The notes below the pieces were generated by a model that ran no database searches, was not told where the DNA came from, and was given only the letters and a program-made list of their open reading frames with translations. A stretch of DNA of 64,000 nt, taken from NCBI RefSeq assembly GCF_008327685.1, contig NZ_BDDE01000031.1:1-64000 (forward strand), read 5' to 3'. The position numbers and the translations under genes are program-made. This DNA comes from Actinomadura sp. K4S16. GTDB taxonomy: Bacteria; Actinomycetota; Actinomycetes; Streptosporangiales; Streptosporangiaceae. Of the stretch, positions 55,038 to 63,074 are shown piece after piece; position 1 is the stretch's first letter; each line of letters starts with the position of its first letter.

Positions 55038-56222
55038 CTACGGCAGCGCAGACCCGGCGTGTTCGGCGGGCTCCGCCGGGGGCCGCGCGGTGGCGCCGCC
55101 GCGCGGGGCCAGCGCGCCGGCCGACACGGTCATCACCGCGACCACGCACGTGATCATCGCGAACGCGGCCGGGTAGGACAGCGCCCCGGCCGTCCAGCCG
55201 GTGACGGCGGGCGCGGTCAGCCCGGACAGGTAGGTGATCGTCGCGACGCCCGCCACGCCCTCCCCGGGGGTGGCGCCGGCGGAGCCCGCCGCCGTGAAGA
55301 CCAGCGGCACGACCGTCGCCACGCCGACGCCGAGCAGCGCGAAGCCCCCGACGGCCGGCCAGGGCGCTCGGGACGCCGTGACCGTCGCGCCGCCGATGAC
55401 CGCCACCACGCCCGCGCAGCGGACCACCCGCACCGGACCGAGCCGCCGCACCAGCCGGTCGCCGAGGAGCCGGGTGCCCGCCATGCACGCGACGAAGACC
55501 GTGTAGCCCGCGGCGGCCAGCCCGGGGCCCGCGCCCGCCACCTCGGTCAGGTAGACCGCGGTCCAGTCGGTGCTCGCGCCCTCGGCGAACATGGCGCAGA
55601 AGCCGACGACGCCGATGGCGAGGACGGCCCGGGTCGGCAGGGCGAACCGGCGCGGCGCCGGAGCGCCGGGGTCCGGGCGGACGTCCAGCAGCCCGCGCCC
55701 AGCGGGCACGCCCGCCGCCACCAGCACGGCGGCGACCAGCCCGAGATGCAGCCGGGCGTCGAGCCCCGCGTGCGCGGCCAGGATGCCGGCGCCGCCCGCG
55801 ACGAGGCTGCCGACGCACCACAGGCCGTGCAGCCCGGACATGATCGGCCGCCCCAGGTGCCGCTCCACCGACACCGCGTGCGCGTTCATCACCACGTCGG
55901 ACATGCCGGCGGCGGCTCCGAACAGCAGCATCGCCCCGAACAGGAAGGCGGGCGCCGGGGCGAGGGCGGGGAGCGCCACGGCGGCGCACCAGGCCGCGAT
56001 CAGCAGGCGGGTCGCGCGGCGCTCGCCGATCCGGTGCGCGACGCGGCTCGCGGTCGGCATGCCGACGAACGCGCCGGCGGACGGGCAGAGGAGCGCCAGG
56101 CCGAGGACGCCGGGGGACAGGTCGAGCCGGTCCTGGATCCAGGGGATGCGGGTGGCGAGGGAGCCGGCGACGGCGCCGTGCAGGACGAAGACGACCGCGA
56201 TGGCGCGGTGGGGAGACCTCAT
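55038..56222 (-). CDS. MFS transporter (YbjJ-like)
   Basis: 394 residues with about twelve membrane helices. After helix 1, S-L-A-T-R-I-P-W-I-Q-D-R-L and R-V-A-H-R-I-G-E-R-R (the loop 2-3 motif A) are visible. The pattern resembles the YbjJ/FucP-like MFS subgroup. Control by the divergent ROK regulator suggests a sugar-related substrate, but this is inferred. TAGTTT lies 8 bases before the ATG. Confidence 0.87.
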   Translation of the reverse strand: MRSPHRAIAVVFVLHGAVAGSLATRIPWIQDRLDLSPGVLGLALLCPSAGAFVGMPTASRVAHRIGERRATRLLIAAWCAAVALPALAPAPAFLFGAMLLFGAAAGMSDVVMNAHAVSVERHLGRPIMSGLHGLWCVGSLVAGGAGILAAHAGLDARLHLGLVAAVLVAAGVPAGRGLLDVRPDPGAPAPRRFALPTRAVLAIGVVGFCAMFAEGASTDWTAVYLTEVAGAGPGLAAAGYTVFVACMAGTRLLGDRLVRRLGPVRVVRCAGVVAVIGGATVTASRAPWPAVGGFALLGVGVATVVPLVFTAAGSAGATPGEGVAGVATITYLSGLTAPAVTGWTAGALSYPAAFAMITCVVAVMTVSAGALAPRGGATARPPAEPAEHAGSALP

Positions 56223-56237
56223 GGTCCCAAAAACTAA

Positions 56238-56285
56238 CAGGCAGGCTTCCTGATGAAAAGAGAAAATCAGGCAGGCTCCCTGCCT
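56238..56285. promoter_or_regulatory. Paired ROK operators
   Basis: CAGGCAGGCTTCCTG (56238-56252) and CAGGCAGGCTCCCTGCCT (56268-56285) share CAGGCAGGCT. The second contains a perfect AGGCAGG-CTC-CCTGCCT inverted repeat. They begin 30 bp apart, about three helical turns, between the MFS and ROK genes, and overlap both promoter areas. Confidence 0.7.
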
Positions 56286-56299
56286 ACTAGCATGGGGGC

Positions 56300-57319
56300 G
56301 TGAAGACCGCCGACCCCACGATGGCCCGCGCGATCAACGACCGGCTGGCGCTCGACCTGCTGCTGGAGCGCGGCCCGCTGACCGCGCCGCAGCTGCGGAC
56401 GCTGACCGGGCTGTCGCGCCCGACGGTGTCCGACCTGATCGAGCGGCTGCGCGCCGGCGGCCTGATCGAGGTGGCGGGGGAGGCCGGCGCCGACCGGCGG
56501 GGCCCGAACGCCCGCCTCTACGGGCTGGTCGCCGACCGTGCGCACATCGCCGGGGTCGACCTGCGCCGCGACGCCGTGCACGTCGGCGTCGCCGACATCG
56601 CGGGGAACCCGGTGGGGGCGGCGTCCCGGCCGCTGCCGCCGTCCCCCGACCTCGCCGCGGTCGTCGCCGGAGCCGTGGCCGAGGCGGCGGACGGCCGCAC
56701 GCTGCACACGGTGGTGCTCGGCACCCCCGGACTGATCCATCCGCGCACCGGGCGCGCCACCGGCGACCACGTCCCCGGCGGCAGGCCCGACCTCGGGGAG
56801 GCGCTCCGCGACCGGCTCGGCGCGCCGGTGCTCGTGGAGAACGAGGTCAACCTGGGCGCCGTCGCCGAGCACCGGGAGGGCGCCGCGGCCGGCCGCGACG
56901 ACTTCGCGCTGCTCTGGCTGGACGACGGCGTCGGCGGGGCGCTCGTCCTGGACGGGCGGCTGCGGCGCGGCGCCTCCGGCGGCGCCGGCGAGGTGGGCCT
57001 GCTGAAGTTCGGCGGCACGGAGTTCTGCAGCCTGCTCGACCCGGCGGCCGTGGCGGGCCTCGGCGACGAGGCGGTCGCCGCGCGCATCACCGAGGCGGTG
57101 TTCGTGCTCGTCGCCGTCCTGGACCCGGGGCTCGTCGTGCTCGGCGGGGCGTTCGGCCGCGCCGGCGGCGACCGGCTCGCGGAGCTGGTCGCCGGGCACC
57201 TGGGCGTCCTCAGCCCGGCCGCCACCGAGGTGCGGGCGAGCCGCGTCGAGGGCGACGCCGTGCTGCGGGGCGCGGTCCTGACCGCCCTCGACCTCGTCCG
57301 CGACGACGTCTTCGGCTAG
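56300..57319 (+). CDS. ROK-family transcriptional regulator
   Basis: 339 residues. N-terminal MarR-like winged helix (about 10-65: L-T-A-P-Q-L-R-T-L-T-G-L-S-R-P-T-V-S-D-L-I) joined to a ROK sugar-kinase-like domain. The N-terminal phosphate loop is weak and the zinc-binding Cys motif of typical ROK proteins is reduced to a single Cys in G-T-E-F-C-S. It is therefore probably a sensor without kinase activity. GTG start; divergent from the MFS gene with twin operators between. Confidence 0.88.
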   Translation: MKTADPTMARAINDRLALDLLLERGPLTAPQLRTLTGLSRPTVSDLIERLRAGGLIEVAGEAGADRRGPNARLYGLVADRAHIAGVDLRRDAVHVGVADIAGNPVGAASRPLPPSPDLAAVVAGAVAEAADGRTLHTVVLGTPGLIHPRTGRATGDHVPGGRPDLGEALRDRLGAPVLVENEVNLGAVAEHREGAAAGRDDFALLWLDDGVGGALVLDGRLRRGASGGAGEVGLLKFGGTEFCSLLDPAAVAGLGDEAVAARITEAVFVLVAVLDPGLVVLGGAFGRAGGDRLAELVAGHLGVLSPAATEVRASRVEGDAVLRGAVLTALDLVRDDVFG

Positions 57320-57326
57320 GGGCGCC

Positions 57327-57992
57327 TCACGCCTTCGGCAGGCGCTCGCCCGCCCGGAGCCGGTCGAGGCCGAGCCAGATGAACTCCACGGCCATCTGCT
57401 CGGCGCGCTCGCGCGGCGTGTCGGGATGCTCCAGCCACCACGACACCATCGACAGCATCGACCCGTACATCAGCGGGACGAGCAGCCGCGCCCGCCGCTC
57501 GTTCACCGCGAGCGCGGCCGGCGACAGCGCCGGGTCGGCGCGGCGGCGGCGCAGCAGCAGGTCGGCGAACGCGGTGCCGAGGCGGTCGCGCAGCTCCCGC
57601 AGCTCCAGCCCCACCTCGGGCTTGTCGAGATGCCGGACCACGAGCGCCCACGCGTCCGGCTCCTCGGTGGCGTAGTCGAACAGCACCCGGATCATCGCCC
57701 GGATGCCGTCGGCCGAGCCGTGCGCCGCGAGCACGGCCCGGTTCAGCCTGCCGGTGAGCTCGGCGACGATCACCTCGGTGATCTCGGCGAACAGCTCCTC
57801 CTTGGAGGTGAAGTGCTGGTACAGCAGCGCCTTGGAGACCTGCGCCGCGGCCGCCACGTGCTCCATCTGGGTCAGGTGGTAGCCGCGCCGGCCGAACTCC
57901 GCGAGCGCGACCTGCAGCAGCTGCTCGCGGCGCCGGGCGTGCGGCATGCGCCGCCGCGCGCCCGGCGCCGCCTCCCCCGTGCCGTTCGTCAT
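57327..57992 (-). CDS. TetR-family regulator
   Basis: 221 residues. HTH at about 20-65 (Q-L-L-Q-V-A-L-A-E-F-G-R-R-G-Y-H-L-T ... V-S-K-A-L-L-Y-Q-H-F-T-S-K-E-E-L-F), then a helical ligand domain. AAGGAG lies 6-7 bases before the ATG. The TnpB element begins only about 14 bases upstream, so its original promoter or an operon link to the acyl-CoA dehydrogenase has been interrupted. The 20-bp palindrome at 60.58 kb is its most likely operator. Confidence 0.9.
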   Translation of the reverse strand: MTNGTGEAAPGARRRMPHARRREQLLQVALAEFGRRGYHLTQMEHVAAAAQVSKALLYQHFTSKEELFAEITEVIVAELTGRLNRAVLAAHGSADGIRAMIRVLFDYATEEPDAWALVVRHLDKPEVGLELRELRDRLGTAFADLLLRRRRADPALSPAALAVNERRARLLVPLMYGSMLSMVSWWLEHPDTPRERAEQMAVEFIWLGLDRLRAGERLPKA

Positions 57993-58005
57993 CGTTTCTC
58001 CTTCG

Positions 58006-58037
58006 TTTCCTCCCCGGCCTTCAGGCCGGGGAGGAAA
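58006..58037. repeat. Left-end hairpin of the TnpB element
   Basis: TTTCCTCCCCGGCCT and AGGCCGGGGAGGAAA are perfect 15-base arms around TC. It matches the stem position expected at the left end of IS200/IS605 elements. There is no T-run, so it is not a simple terminator. Confidence 0.75.
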
Positions 58038-58123
58038 CAGGTCCTTGCGGAGTAGGTCGGCGAAGTCGGGGCCTTTCGCCGTCCGTCAGACTGGCTCGCA
58101 GTGCAGCTGCTAGAACGTGAGCC

Positions 58124-59332
58124 ATGGAGCGGCAGGTCAGGCGGGCGTTCAAGTACCGCTTCTACCCCACGAGCGAGCAGGCGGCCGAGCTGTCGCGCAC
58201 GTTCGGCTGCGTGCGGCTGGTGTACAACAAGGCGCTGGAGGAACGCACCCGAGCCTGGCACGACGAGCAGCGCCGGATCTCCTACGCGCAGTCGTCGGCC
58301 TTGCTGACGCAGTGGAAGAAGACCGCGGAACTGGCCTTCCTTGCCGAGGTGTCGTGCGTTCCGCTCCAGCAGGCGCTGCGGCATCTGCAGACGGCGTTCG
58401 CCAACTTCTTCGCCAAGCGCGCCGCCTATCCGCGCTACAAGTCGCGCAAGCGGTCGCGTGCGTCGGCCGAGTACACCCGCAGCGCCTTCACCTGGCGCGA
58501 CGGGCGTCTGACGCTGGCGAAGATGGCGGCGCCGCTGGACATCCGCTGGTCGCGTCCGCTGCCCCAGGGGGCCGAGCCGAGCACGGTGACCGTCTCCCGC
58601 GACAGCGCCGGACGCTGGTTCGTCTCCCTGCTGTGCCAGGACATGGTCACTGCGGCTCCGCCCAGGGACGCGGCGGTCGGGGTCGACGCCGGGATCAGCA
58701 CGCTGGTGGCTCTGTCGTCCGGGGAGAAGGTCGCCAACCCCCGGCACGAGCGCCGTGACCGGACCCGGCTGGCCAAGGCGCAGCGGAACCTGGCCCGCAA
58801 AGCCCCGGGTTCGGTGAACCGGGACAAGGCCCGCCGCAGGGTGGCGCGGGTGCATGTGCGGATCGCCGATCGGCGCCGCGCTTTGCTGCACAAGCTGTCG
58901 ACCCGTCTCGTCCGTGAGAACCAAACGCTCGTGATCGAAGACCTCACCGTCGCCAACCTGCTCAAGAACCACAAGCTCGCGCGCGCCATCTCCGACGCCG
59001 CGTGGCGGGAACTGCGGTTCATGCTGGAGTACAAGTGCGCCTGGTACGGCCGCGACCTGGTCGTGGTCGACCGCTGGTTCCCCTCCTCCAAGCTGTGCGG
59101 GGCCTGCGGCACGGTCCGCGGCAAGCTGCCGCTGGATGTCCGCGAGTGGACGTGCGGCTGCGGGGCGGTGCATGATCGCGATGTGAACGCGGCGCGCAAC
59201 ATCCTGGCCGCCGGGCTGGCGGTGTCCGCCTGTGGAGACGGTGTAAGACCTCAACGTGACTCCTCCCGGGCGGGGCGGTCGTCGGCGAAGCAGGAAACCC
59301 AGCGGGCGACCGCTGGAATCCCCCGCCGTTAG
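58124..59332 (+). CDS. tnpB: TnpB RNA-guided nuclease (OrfB of IS200/IS605)
   Basis: 402 residues, complete. The N-terminal helix-turn-helix (F-K-Y-R-F-Y-P-T, T-F-G-C-V-R-L-V-Y-N-K-A-L) is followed by the RuvC triad: D188 in G-V-D-A-G-I, E272 in L-V-I-E-D-L and D353 in D-R-D-V-N-A-A-R-N. The zinc site is C325-G-A-C328 ... C344-G-C346. All catalytic residues are intact. TnpB proteins cut DNA guided by an omega/re-RNA made from the element's right end and help retain the element. No tnpA is present, so mobility would need one in trans. Confidence 0.95.
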   Translation: MERQVRRAFKYRFYPTSEQAAELSRTFGCVRLVYNKALEERTRAWHDEQRRISYAQSSALLTQWKKTAELAFLAEVSCVPLQQALRHLQTAFANFFAKRAAYPRYKSRKRSRASAEYTRSAFTWRDGRLTLAKMAAPLDIRWSRPLPQGAEPSTVTVSRDSAGRWFVSLLCQDMVTAAPPRDAAVGVDAGISTLVALSSGEKVANPRHERRDRTRLAKAQRNLARKAPGSVNRDKARRRVARVHVRIADRRRALLHKLSTRLVRENQTLVIEDLTVANLLKNHKLARAISDAAWRELRFMLEYKCAWYGRDLVVVDRWFPSSKLCGACGTVRGKLPLDVREWTCGCGAVHDRDVNAARNILAAGLAVSACGDGVRPQRDSSRAGRSSAKQETQRATAGIPRR

Positions 59333-59350
59333 GCGGGAGAGGAAGTCAAG
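59230..59350 (+). ncRNA. Putative omega (re)RNA scaffold at the element's right end
   Basis: In characterised elements the guide RNA scaffold covers the 3' end of tnpB and the right end, with the guide copied from the flanking DNA. Here a terminal hairpin CCCGCC-GTTA-GGCGGG (59322-59337) lies just before the right boundary. The 5' end given is arbitrary. The adjacent ~16-20 bases of the guide would then come from the 3' end of the acyl-CoA dehydrogenase gene. Confidence 0.4.
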
Positions 59351-60569
59351 TGCCGAGGTACCTGCCGAGCTCGGCGCGGGCCACGGAGCGCACGTGGACC
59401 TCGTCCGGGCCGTCCGCGAGGCGCAGCGTGCGCAGCCCGGCCCACATCGCCGCGAGCGGGGTGTCGTCGCTGACGCCGGCGCCGCCGTGCACCTGGATCG
59501 CCCTGTCGACCACGTCCAGCGCGACGCGCGGGGCGATCACCTTGATCGCCGCGACCTCGGACCGGGCGGCCTGCACGCCCTGCTTGTCGATCAGCCAGGC
59601 GGTCTTGAGGGTGAGCAGCCGCGCCTGCTCGATGGCCATCCGCGACTCGGCGATCTGCTGGCGCACCACGCCCTGCTTGGCCAGCGGCCCGCCGAAGGCA
59701 ACGCGCGACACCGCGCGCTCGCACATCAGCTCCAGCGCCCGCTCGGCCATCCCGATCGCGCGCATGCAGTGGTGGATGCGGCCGGGGCCGAGGCGGGCCT
59801 GCGCGATGGCGAAGCCGCCGCCCTCCTCGCCGACCAGGTTCTCCACCGGGACGCGGACGTCGGTGAAGGTGATCTCGCAGTGGCCGTGCTGGTCCTGGTA
59901 GCCGAACACGGGCAGCGGCCGGACGACCTCCACGCCGGGTGCGTCGAGCGGTACGAGCACCATCGACTGCTGCCGGTACGGGTGGCCCTCCGGGTCCGTC
60001 TTGCCCATCACGATCATGATCTTGCAGCGCGGGTCGGCGGCGCCGCTGATCCACCACTTGCGGCCGTTGATGACGTAGTGGTCGCCGTCCCGCTCGATGC
60101 GGGTGGAGATGTTGGTGGCGTCCGAACTCGCCACGTCCGGCTCGGTCATCGCGAACGCGCTGCGGATCTCCCCGTTCAGCAGGGGGACGAGCCACCGCTC
60201 CTTCTGCTCGGGCGTCCCGAACAGGTGCAGGACCTCCATGTTGCCGGTGTCGGGGGCGGCGCAGTTGGTCGCCTCGGGCGCCAGGTTGGGGGAGCGGCCG
60301 GTCACCTCGGCGAGGGAGGCGTAGTCGGTGACCGAGAGGCCGTGCGCGGGGTCATCGCTGTCGGGAAGGAACAGGTTCCAGAGGCCGCGCTTGCGCGCCT
60401 CCACCTTGAGGTCCTCCACGATCTGGGGGACGTGGTGCTCGCGGCCCGCCGCGCGCAGCTCCGCCCGCTGCGCCGCGTAGACCGGCTCGGCCGGGTAGAC
60501 GTGGGAGTCCATGAAGTCCTGGAGGCGGCCGAGGTGGTCCCGGGCCCGCTCGCTCAAACCGAAGTCCAT
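59346..60569 (-). CDS. Acyl-CoA dehydrogenase (ACAD10/11-like)
   Basis: 407 residues, full length. [12 protein letters not shown] near 140 and W-W-I-S-G-A near 174 form the FAD/substrate site; R-V-A-F-G-G-P-L-A near 290 and Q-V-H-G-G-A-G near 360 are family motifs. L-A-D-G-P-D-E-V-H near the end is typical of the ACAD10/11 group, which acts on branched or 4-hydroxy acyl-CoAs. TACTCT ends 6 bases before the ATG (leaderless) and overlaps the palindrome. The stop codon falls at the boundary of the TnpB element. Confidence 0.93.
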   Translation of the reverse strand: MDFGLSERARDHLGRLQDFMDSHVYPAEPVYAAQRAELRAAGREHHVPQIVEDLKVEARKRGLWNLFLPDSDDPAHGLSVTDYASLAEVTGRSPNLAPEATNCAAPDTGNMEVLHLFGTPEQKERWLVPLLNGEIRSAFAMTEPDVASSDATNISTRIERDGDHYVINGRKWWISGAADPRCKIMIVMGKTDPEGHPYRQQSMVLVPLDAPGVEVVRPLPVFGYQDQHGHCEITFTDVRVPVENLVGEEGGGFAIAQARLGPGRIHHCMRAIGMAERALELMCERAVSRVAFGGPLAKQGVVRQQIAESRMAIEQARLLTLKTAWLIDKQGVQAARSEVAAIKVIAPRVALDVVDRAIQVHGGAGVSDDTPLAAMWAGLRTLRLADGPDEVHVRSVARAELGRYLGT

Positions 60570-60578
60570 TCCGCTAGA

Positions 60579-60598
60579 GTAACTGACGAGTCAGTTAC
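60579..60598. promoter_or_regulatory. TetR operator candidate, perfect 20-bp palindrome
   Basis: GTAACTGAC-GA-GTCAGTTAC has two perfect 9-base arms. It covers the -10 box of the acyl-CoA dehydrogenase and sits 17 bases before the SDR gene, so one bound dimer could repress both directions. The sequence type (TAACTGAC..GTCAGTTA) fits TetR-family operators. Confidence 0.8.
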
Positions 60599-60615
60599 TT
60601 CGGGAGGAGTCCCCC

Positions 60616-61362
60616 ATGGCACCCTTCGACGGCACCGGCAAGGTCGCGCTGATCACAGGCGGATCCAACGGCATCGGCGCCGCGGTGGCGCGCCGCCTCG
60701 CCCGCGAGGGCGCACGCGTCGTGCTCGCCGACGTCGACGCGGAGGCCGGGGACGCCCTCGCCAAGGAGCTGGACGGCGCGTTCGTCCGCTGCGACGTGCG
60801 CGAGCCCGCCGACAGCGAGGCCGCCGTCGCGGCCGCCGTCGACCGCTTCGGGGGCCTGGACGTGGCGTTCCTCAACGCCGGGGTCGCGGGCGGCGGGGGC
60901 GTCGGCGACGACTTCGACCTCGCCGCGTACCGGCGGGCCATGGGGATCAACCTCGACGGCGTCGTGTTCGGCGCGCACGCCGCGCTGCCCGCGCTGCGCG
61001 CCCGGGGCGGCGGCGACATCATCGCCACCGCGAGCATGGCGGCGCTCACCGCGACGCCGTTCGACCCGGTCTACGGCGCCAACAAGGCGGCCGTGGTCGG
61101 GCTGGTCCGAGCCCTCGGCCCGACGTTCGCCGAGGAGGGCATCCGCGTGAACGCGCTGTGCCCCTCCTTCGCCGACACAGACATCCTGACCCCCATGAAG
61201 GGGCAGCTCCAGGAGACCGGCTTCCCGATCCTGGACGTGGGGGACGTCGTCGAGGCGTTCATGCGGATCCTGGACGCGGACGGCGCAGGCGAGGCCTGGT
61301 ACGTGGTGCCGGGCCGCCCGTCCGAGCCGTTCCGTTTCCGCGGCGTCCCCGGCCCCCGCTGA
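60616..61362 (+). CDS. Short-chain dehydrogenase/reductase
   Basis: 248 residues, classical SDR. T-G-G-S-N-G-I-G near residue 12 binds NAD(P), N-A-G-V-A-G near 92, the catalytic Ser in T-A-S-M-A-A near 138 and Y-G-A-N-K (YxxxK) near 153. GGGAGGAG precedes the ATG. Divergent from the acyl-CoA dehydrogenase and 28 bases upstream of an MDR oxidoreductase, it probably belongs to a lipid or alcohol catabolic unit under the TetR palindrome. Confidence 0.92.
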   Translation: MAPFDGTGKVALITGGSNGIGAAVARRLAREGARVVLADVDAEAGDALAKELDGAFVRCDVREPADSEAAVAAAVDRFGGLDVAFLNAGVAGGGGVGDDFDLAAYRRAMGINLDGVVFGAHAALPALRARGGGDIIATASMAALTATPFDPVYGANKAAVVGLVRALGPTFAEEGIRVNALCPSFADTDILTPMKGQLQETGFPILDVGDVVEAFMRILDADGAGEAWYVVPGRPSEPFRFRGVPGPR

Positions 61363-61390
61363 GCGTCCGAGAGCTTCCGAGAGGAGAGTC

Positions 61391-62347
61391 ATGCGCGCGA
61401 TCCAGATCACCGAGTTCGGCGGACCGGAGGTCCTGACCGTCACCGAGCTCCCCGACCCCGTCGCCGGGCCGGGGCACCTGCTCATCGACGTCTCCCGGGC
61501 CGGCGTCAACTACGCCGACACCCACCAGGCCGAGAACAGCTACCTGTCGGAGTCCACACTGCCGATGGTGCCGGGCGGCGAGGTCGTCGGGACGACCCCG
61601 GACGGCCGCCGCGTCGTCGCACTGGTCGGCACCGGCGGCTATGCCGAGAAGGCCGTCGCCCCCGAGGCGCTGGCCTGGGACGTCCCGGACGCCATCGACG
61701 ACCTCACGGCCCTCGGCATGATCGTCCAGGGGGCGTCGGCTTGGGTGCTGCTGCGCCGCAGCGTCCACCTGGAGCCCGGCGAGTCCGTCGTCGTGCACGC
61801 CGCCGCCGGCGGGGTCGGCACGATCGCCGTGCAGCTCGCCAAGGCCTGGGGCGCCGGGCGGGTCATCGCCACCGCCTCCTCCAAGGAGAAGCGCGACCTC
61901 GCCCTCGACCTCGGGGCCGACGTCGCGATCGACCCGAACGTGCCCGACCTCACCCGGGCGCTGATCGACGCCAACGAGGGCAGGCGCGTCGACACCGTCC
62001 TGGAGATGACCGGCGGGACGGTGACCGACCAGAGCCTGCGCGCCCTGGCCCCGTTCGGCCGCCTCGCGTTCTACGGCATGGCGTCGCGCACCGAGCCCTC
62101 GCCCGTCCGGCCCGCCACCCTCATGTCGCACTCCACCACGATCTCCGGCATGTGGCTGGCGCACGTCTTCCAGCTCCCCGGCAACGTGATGCGCCGGGCG
62201 CTGGACGAGCTGTTCGGCCTCGCCGCGGAGGGCGGGCTCCGCGTCGTCGCCGGCGGCGAGTACGGGCTGACCGAGGCGCGGCGGGCCCACGAGGACCTGC
62301 GCGCCCGCCGCACCACCGGCAAGCTCGTCATCGACCCGTCGCGCTGA
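61391..62347 (+). CDS. Quinone-oxidoreductase-type medium-chain dehydrogenase (zinc-free MDR)
   Basis: 318 residues. N-terminal GroES-like fold (I-T-E-F-G-G-P-E-V-L) and a Rossmann domain with H-A-A-A-G-G-V-G-T-I-A-V-Q-L-A-K near 138. No catalytic or structural zinc Cys cluster is present, placing it with the NADPH:quinone/enoyl reductases. GAGAGGAG precedes the ATG. It probably shares the SDR transcript. Confidence 0.9.
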   Translation: MRAIQITEFGGPEVLTVTELPDPVAGPGHLLIDVSRAGVNYADTHQAENSYLSESTLPMVPGGEVVGTTPDGRRVVALVGTGGYAEKAVAPEALAWDVPDAIDDLTALGMIVQGASAWVLLRRSVHLEPGESVVVHAAAGGVGTIAVQLAKAWGAGRVIATASSKEKRDLALDLGADVAIDPNVPDLTRALIDANEGRRVDTVLEMTGGTVTDQSLRALAPFGRLAFYGMASRTEPSPVRPATLMSHSTTISGMWLAHVFQLPGNVMRRALDELFGLAAEGGLRVVAGGEYGLTEARRAHEDLRARRTTGKLVIDPSR

Positions 62348-62360
62348 GCCCCCGGCCGGG

Positions 62361-63035
62361 CTAGCCGACGAGCCCGTTCTCGTAGGCGTAGACGACGGCC
62401 TGGGTGCGGTCGCGCAGCCCGAGCTTGGTCAGCACGTGGCCGACGTGCGTCTTGACCGTCTGCTCGGCCAGCACCAGCTCGGCGGCGATCTCGGCGTTGG
62501 ACAGGCCGCGCGCCATGAGGCGCAGGACGTCCAGCTCGCGCGGCGTCAGCCCCGCGGTCGCCTTCGGGCTCGGCCGCTGGTGCCGGCGCCGGCGCGCGAA
62601 GTCGCCGATCAGCCGGCGGGTGATGGACGGGGCGAGCAGCGCGTCGCCCGCCGCCACGACCCGCACGCCGTTCACCAGGTCGGCCGCCGAGGCGTCCTTC
62701 AGCAGGAACCCGCTGGCCCCCGCGCCGAGCGCCTCGTAGACGTACTCGTCCAGGTCGAACGTCGTGAGCATGAGCACCTTGGGCCGCGCGCCGGCCGGGT
62801 CGGCGTCCGGATCGGGGGCGCCGGCCAGCTCGGCGGTGGCGGCCAGGCCGTCCATCTCCGGCATCCGGATGTCCATGACGACCACGTCCGGGTCCAGCCG
62901 GCGGGCCATCTCCACCGCCTCGCGGCCGTTGCCCGCCTGGCCGATCACCTCGATCCCCGGATCGGAGGACAGCAGCGCCGCGAGCCCGTCGCGGATCATC
63001 ACCTGGTCGTCGGCGATCAGCACACGAATCGTCAC
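62361..63035 (-). CDS. NarL/FixJ-family response regulator
   Basis: 224 residues. Receiver acidic pair D-D near 9, phospho-Asp in V-V-V-M-D-I-R-M-P near 55, Lys in F-L-L-K-D near 110. A basic linker (R-R-R-R-H-Q-R) precedes the LuxR HTH: L-T-P-R-E-L-D-V-L-R-L-M-A-R-G-L-S-N-A-E-I, then E-Q-T-V-K-T-H-V. Its kinase partner is upstream on the same strand, 39 bases away. Confidence 0.94.
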   Translation of the reverse strand: MTIRVLIADDQVMIRDGLAALLSSDPGIEVIGQAGNGREAVEMARRLDPDVVVMDIRMPEMDGLAATAELAGAPDPDADPAGARPKVLMLTTFDLDEYVYEALGAGASGFLLKDASAADLVNGVRVVAAGDALLAPSITRRLIGDFARRRRHQRPSPKATAGLTPRELDVLRLMARGLSNAEIAAELVLAEQTVKTHVGHVLTKLGLRDRTQAVVYAYENGLVG

Positions 63036-63074
63036 GGCACAACCCTACGGGTCGAGTGATCGGCGCGATCGGGA

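Larger units (their letters stand above)
58006..59350 (+). mobile_element. IS200/IS605-type element carrying only tnpB (IS1341-like)
   Basis: The unit runs from a left-end 15-bp hairpin to a right-end hairpin with GGAAGTCA, with tnpB between them and no tnpA transposase. Such elements have subterminal hairpins instead of terminal inverted repeats and make no target duplication, so exact ends (perhaps within 5-15 bases of those given) cannot be set from one copy. It lies between tetR and the acyl-CoA dehydrogenase, and its right end reaches the dehydrogenase stop codon. Confidence 0.8.

Noticed and set aside
58006-58037. Left-end hairpin as a terminator for tetR or upstream transcription
   Set aside because: Neither strand has a T-run after the stem, and its position fits the subterminal hairpin of an IS200/IS605 left end better.
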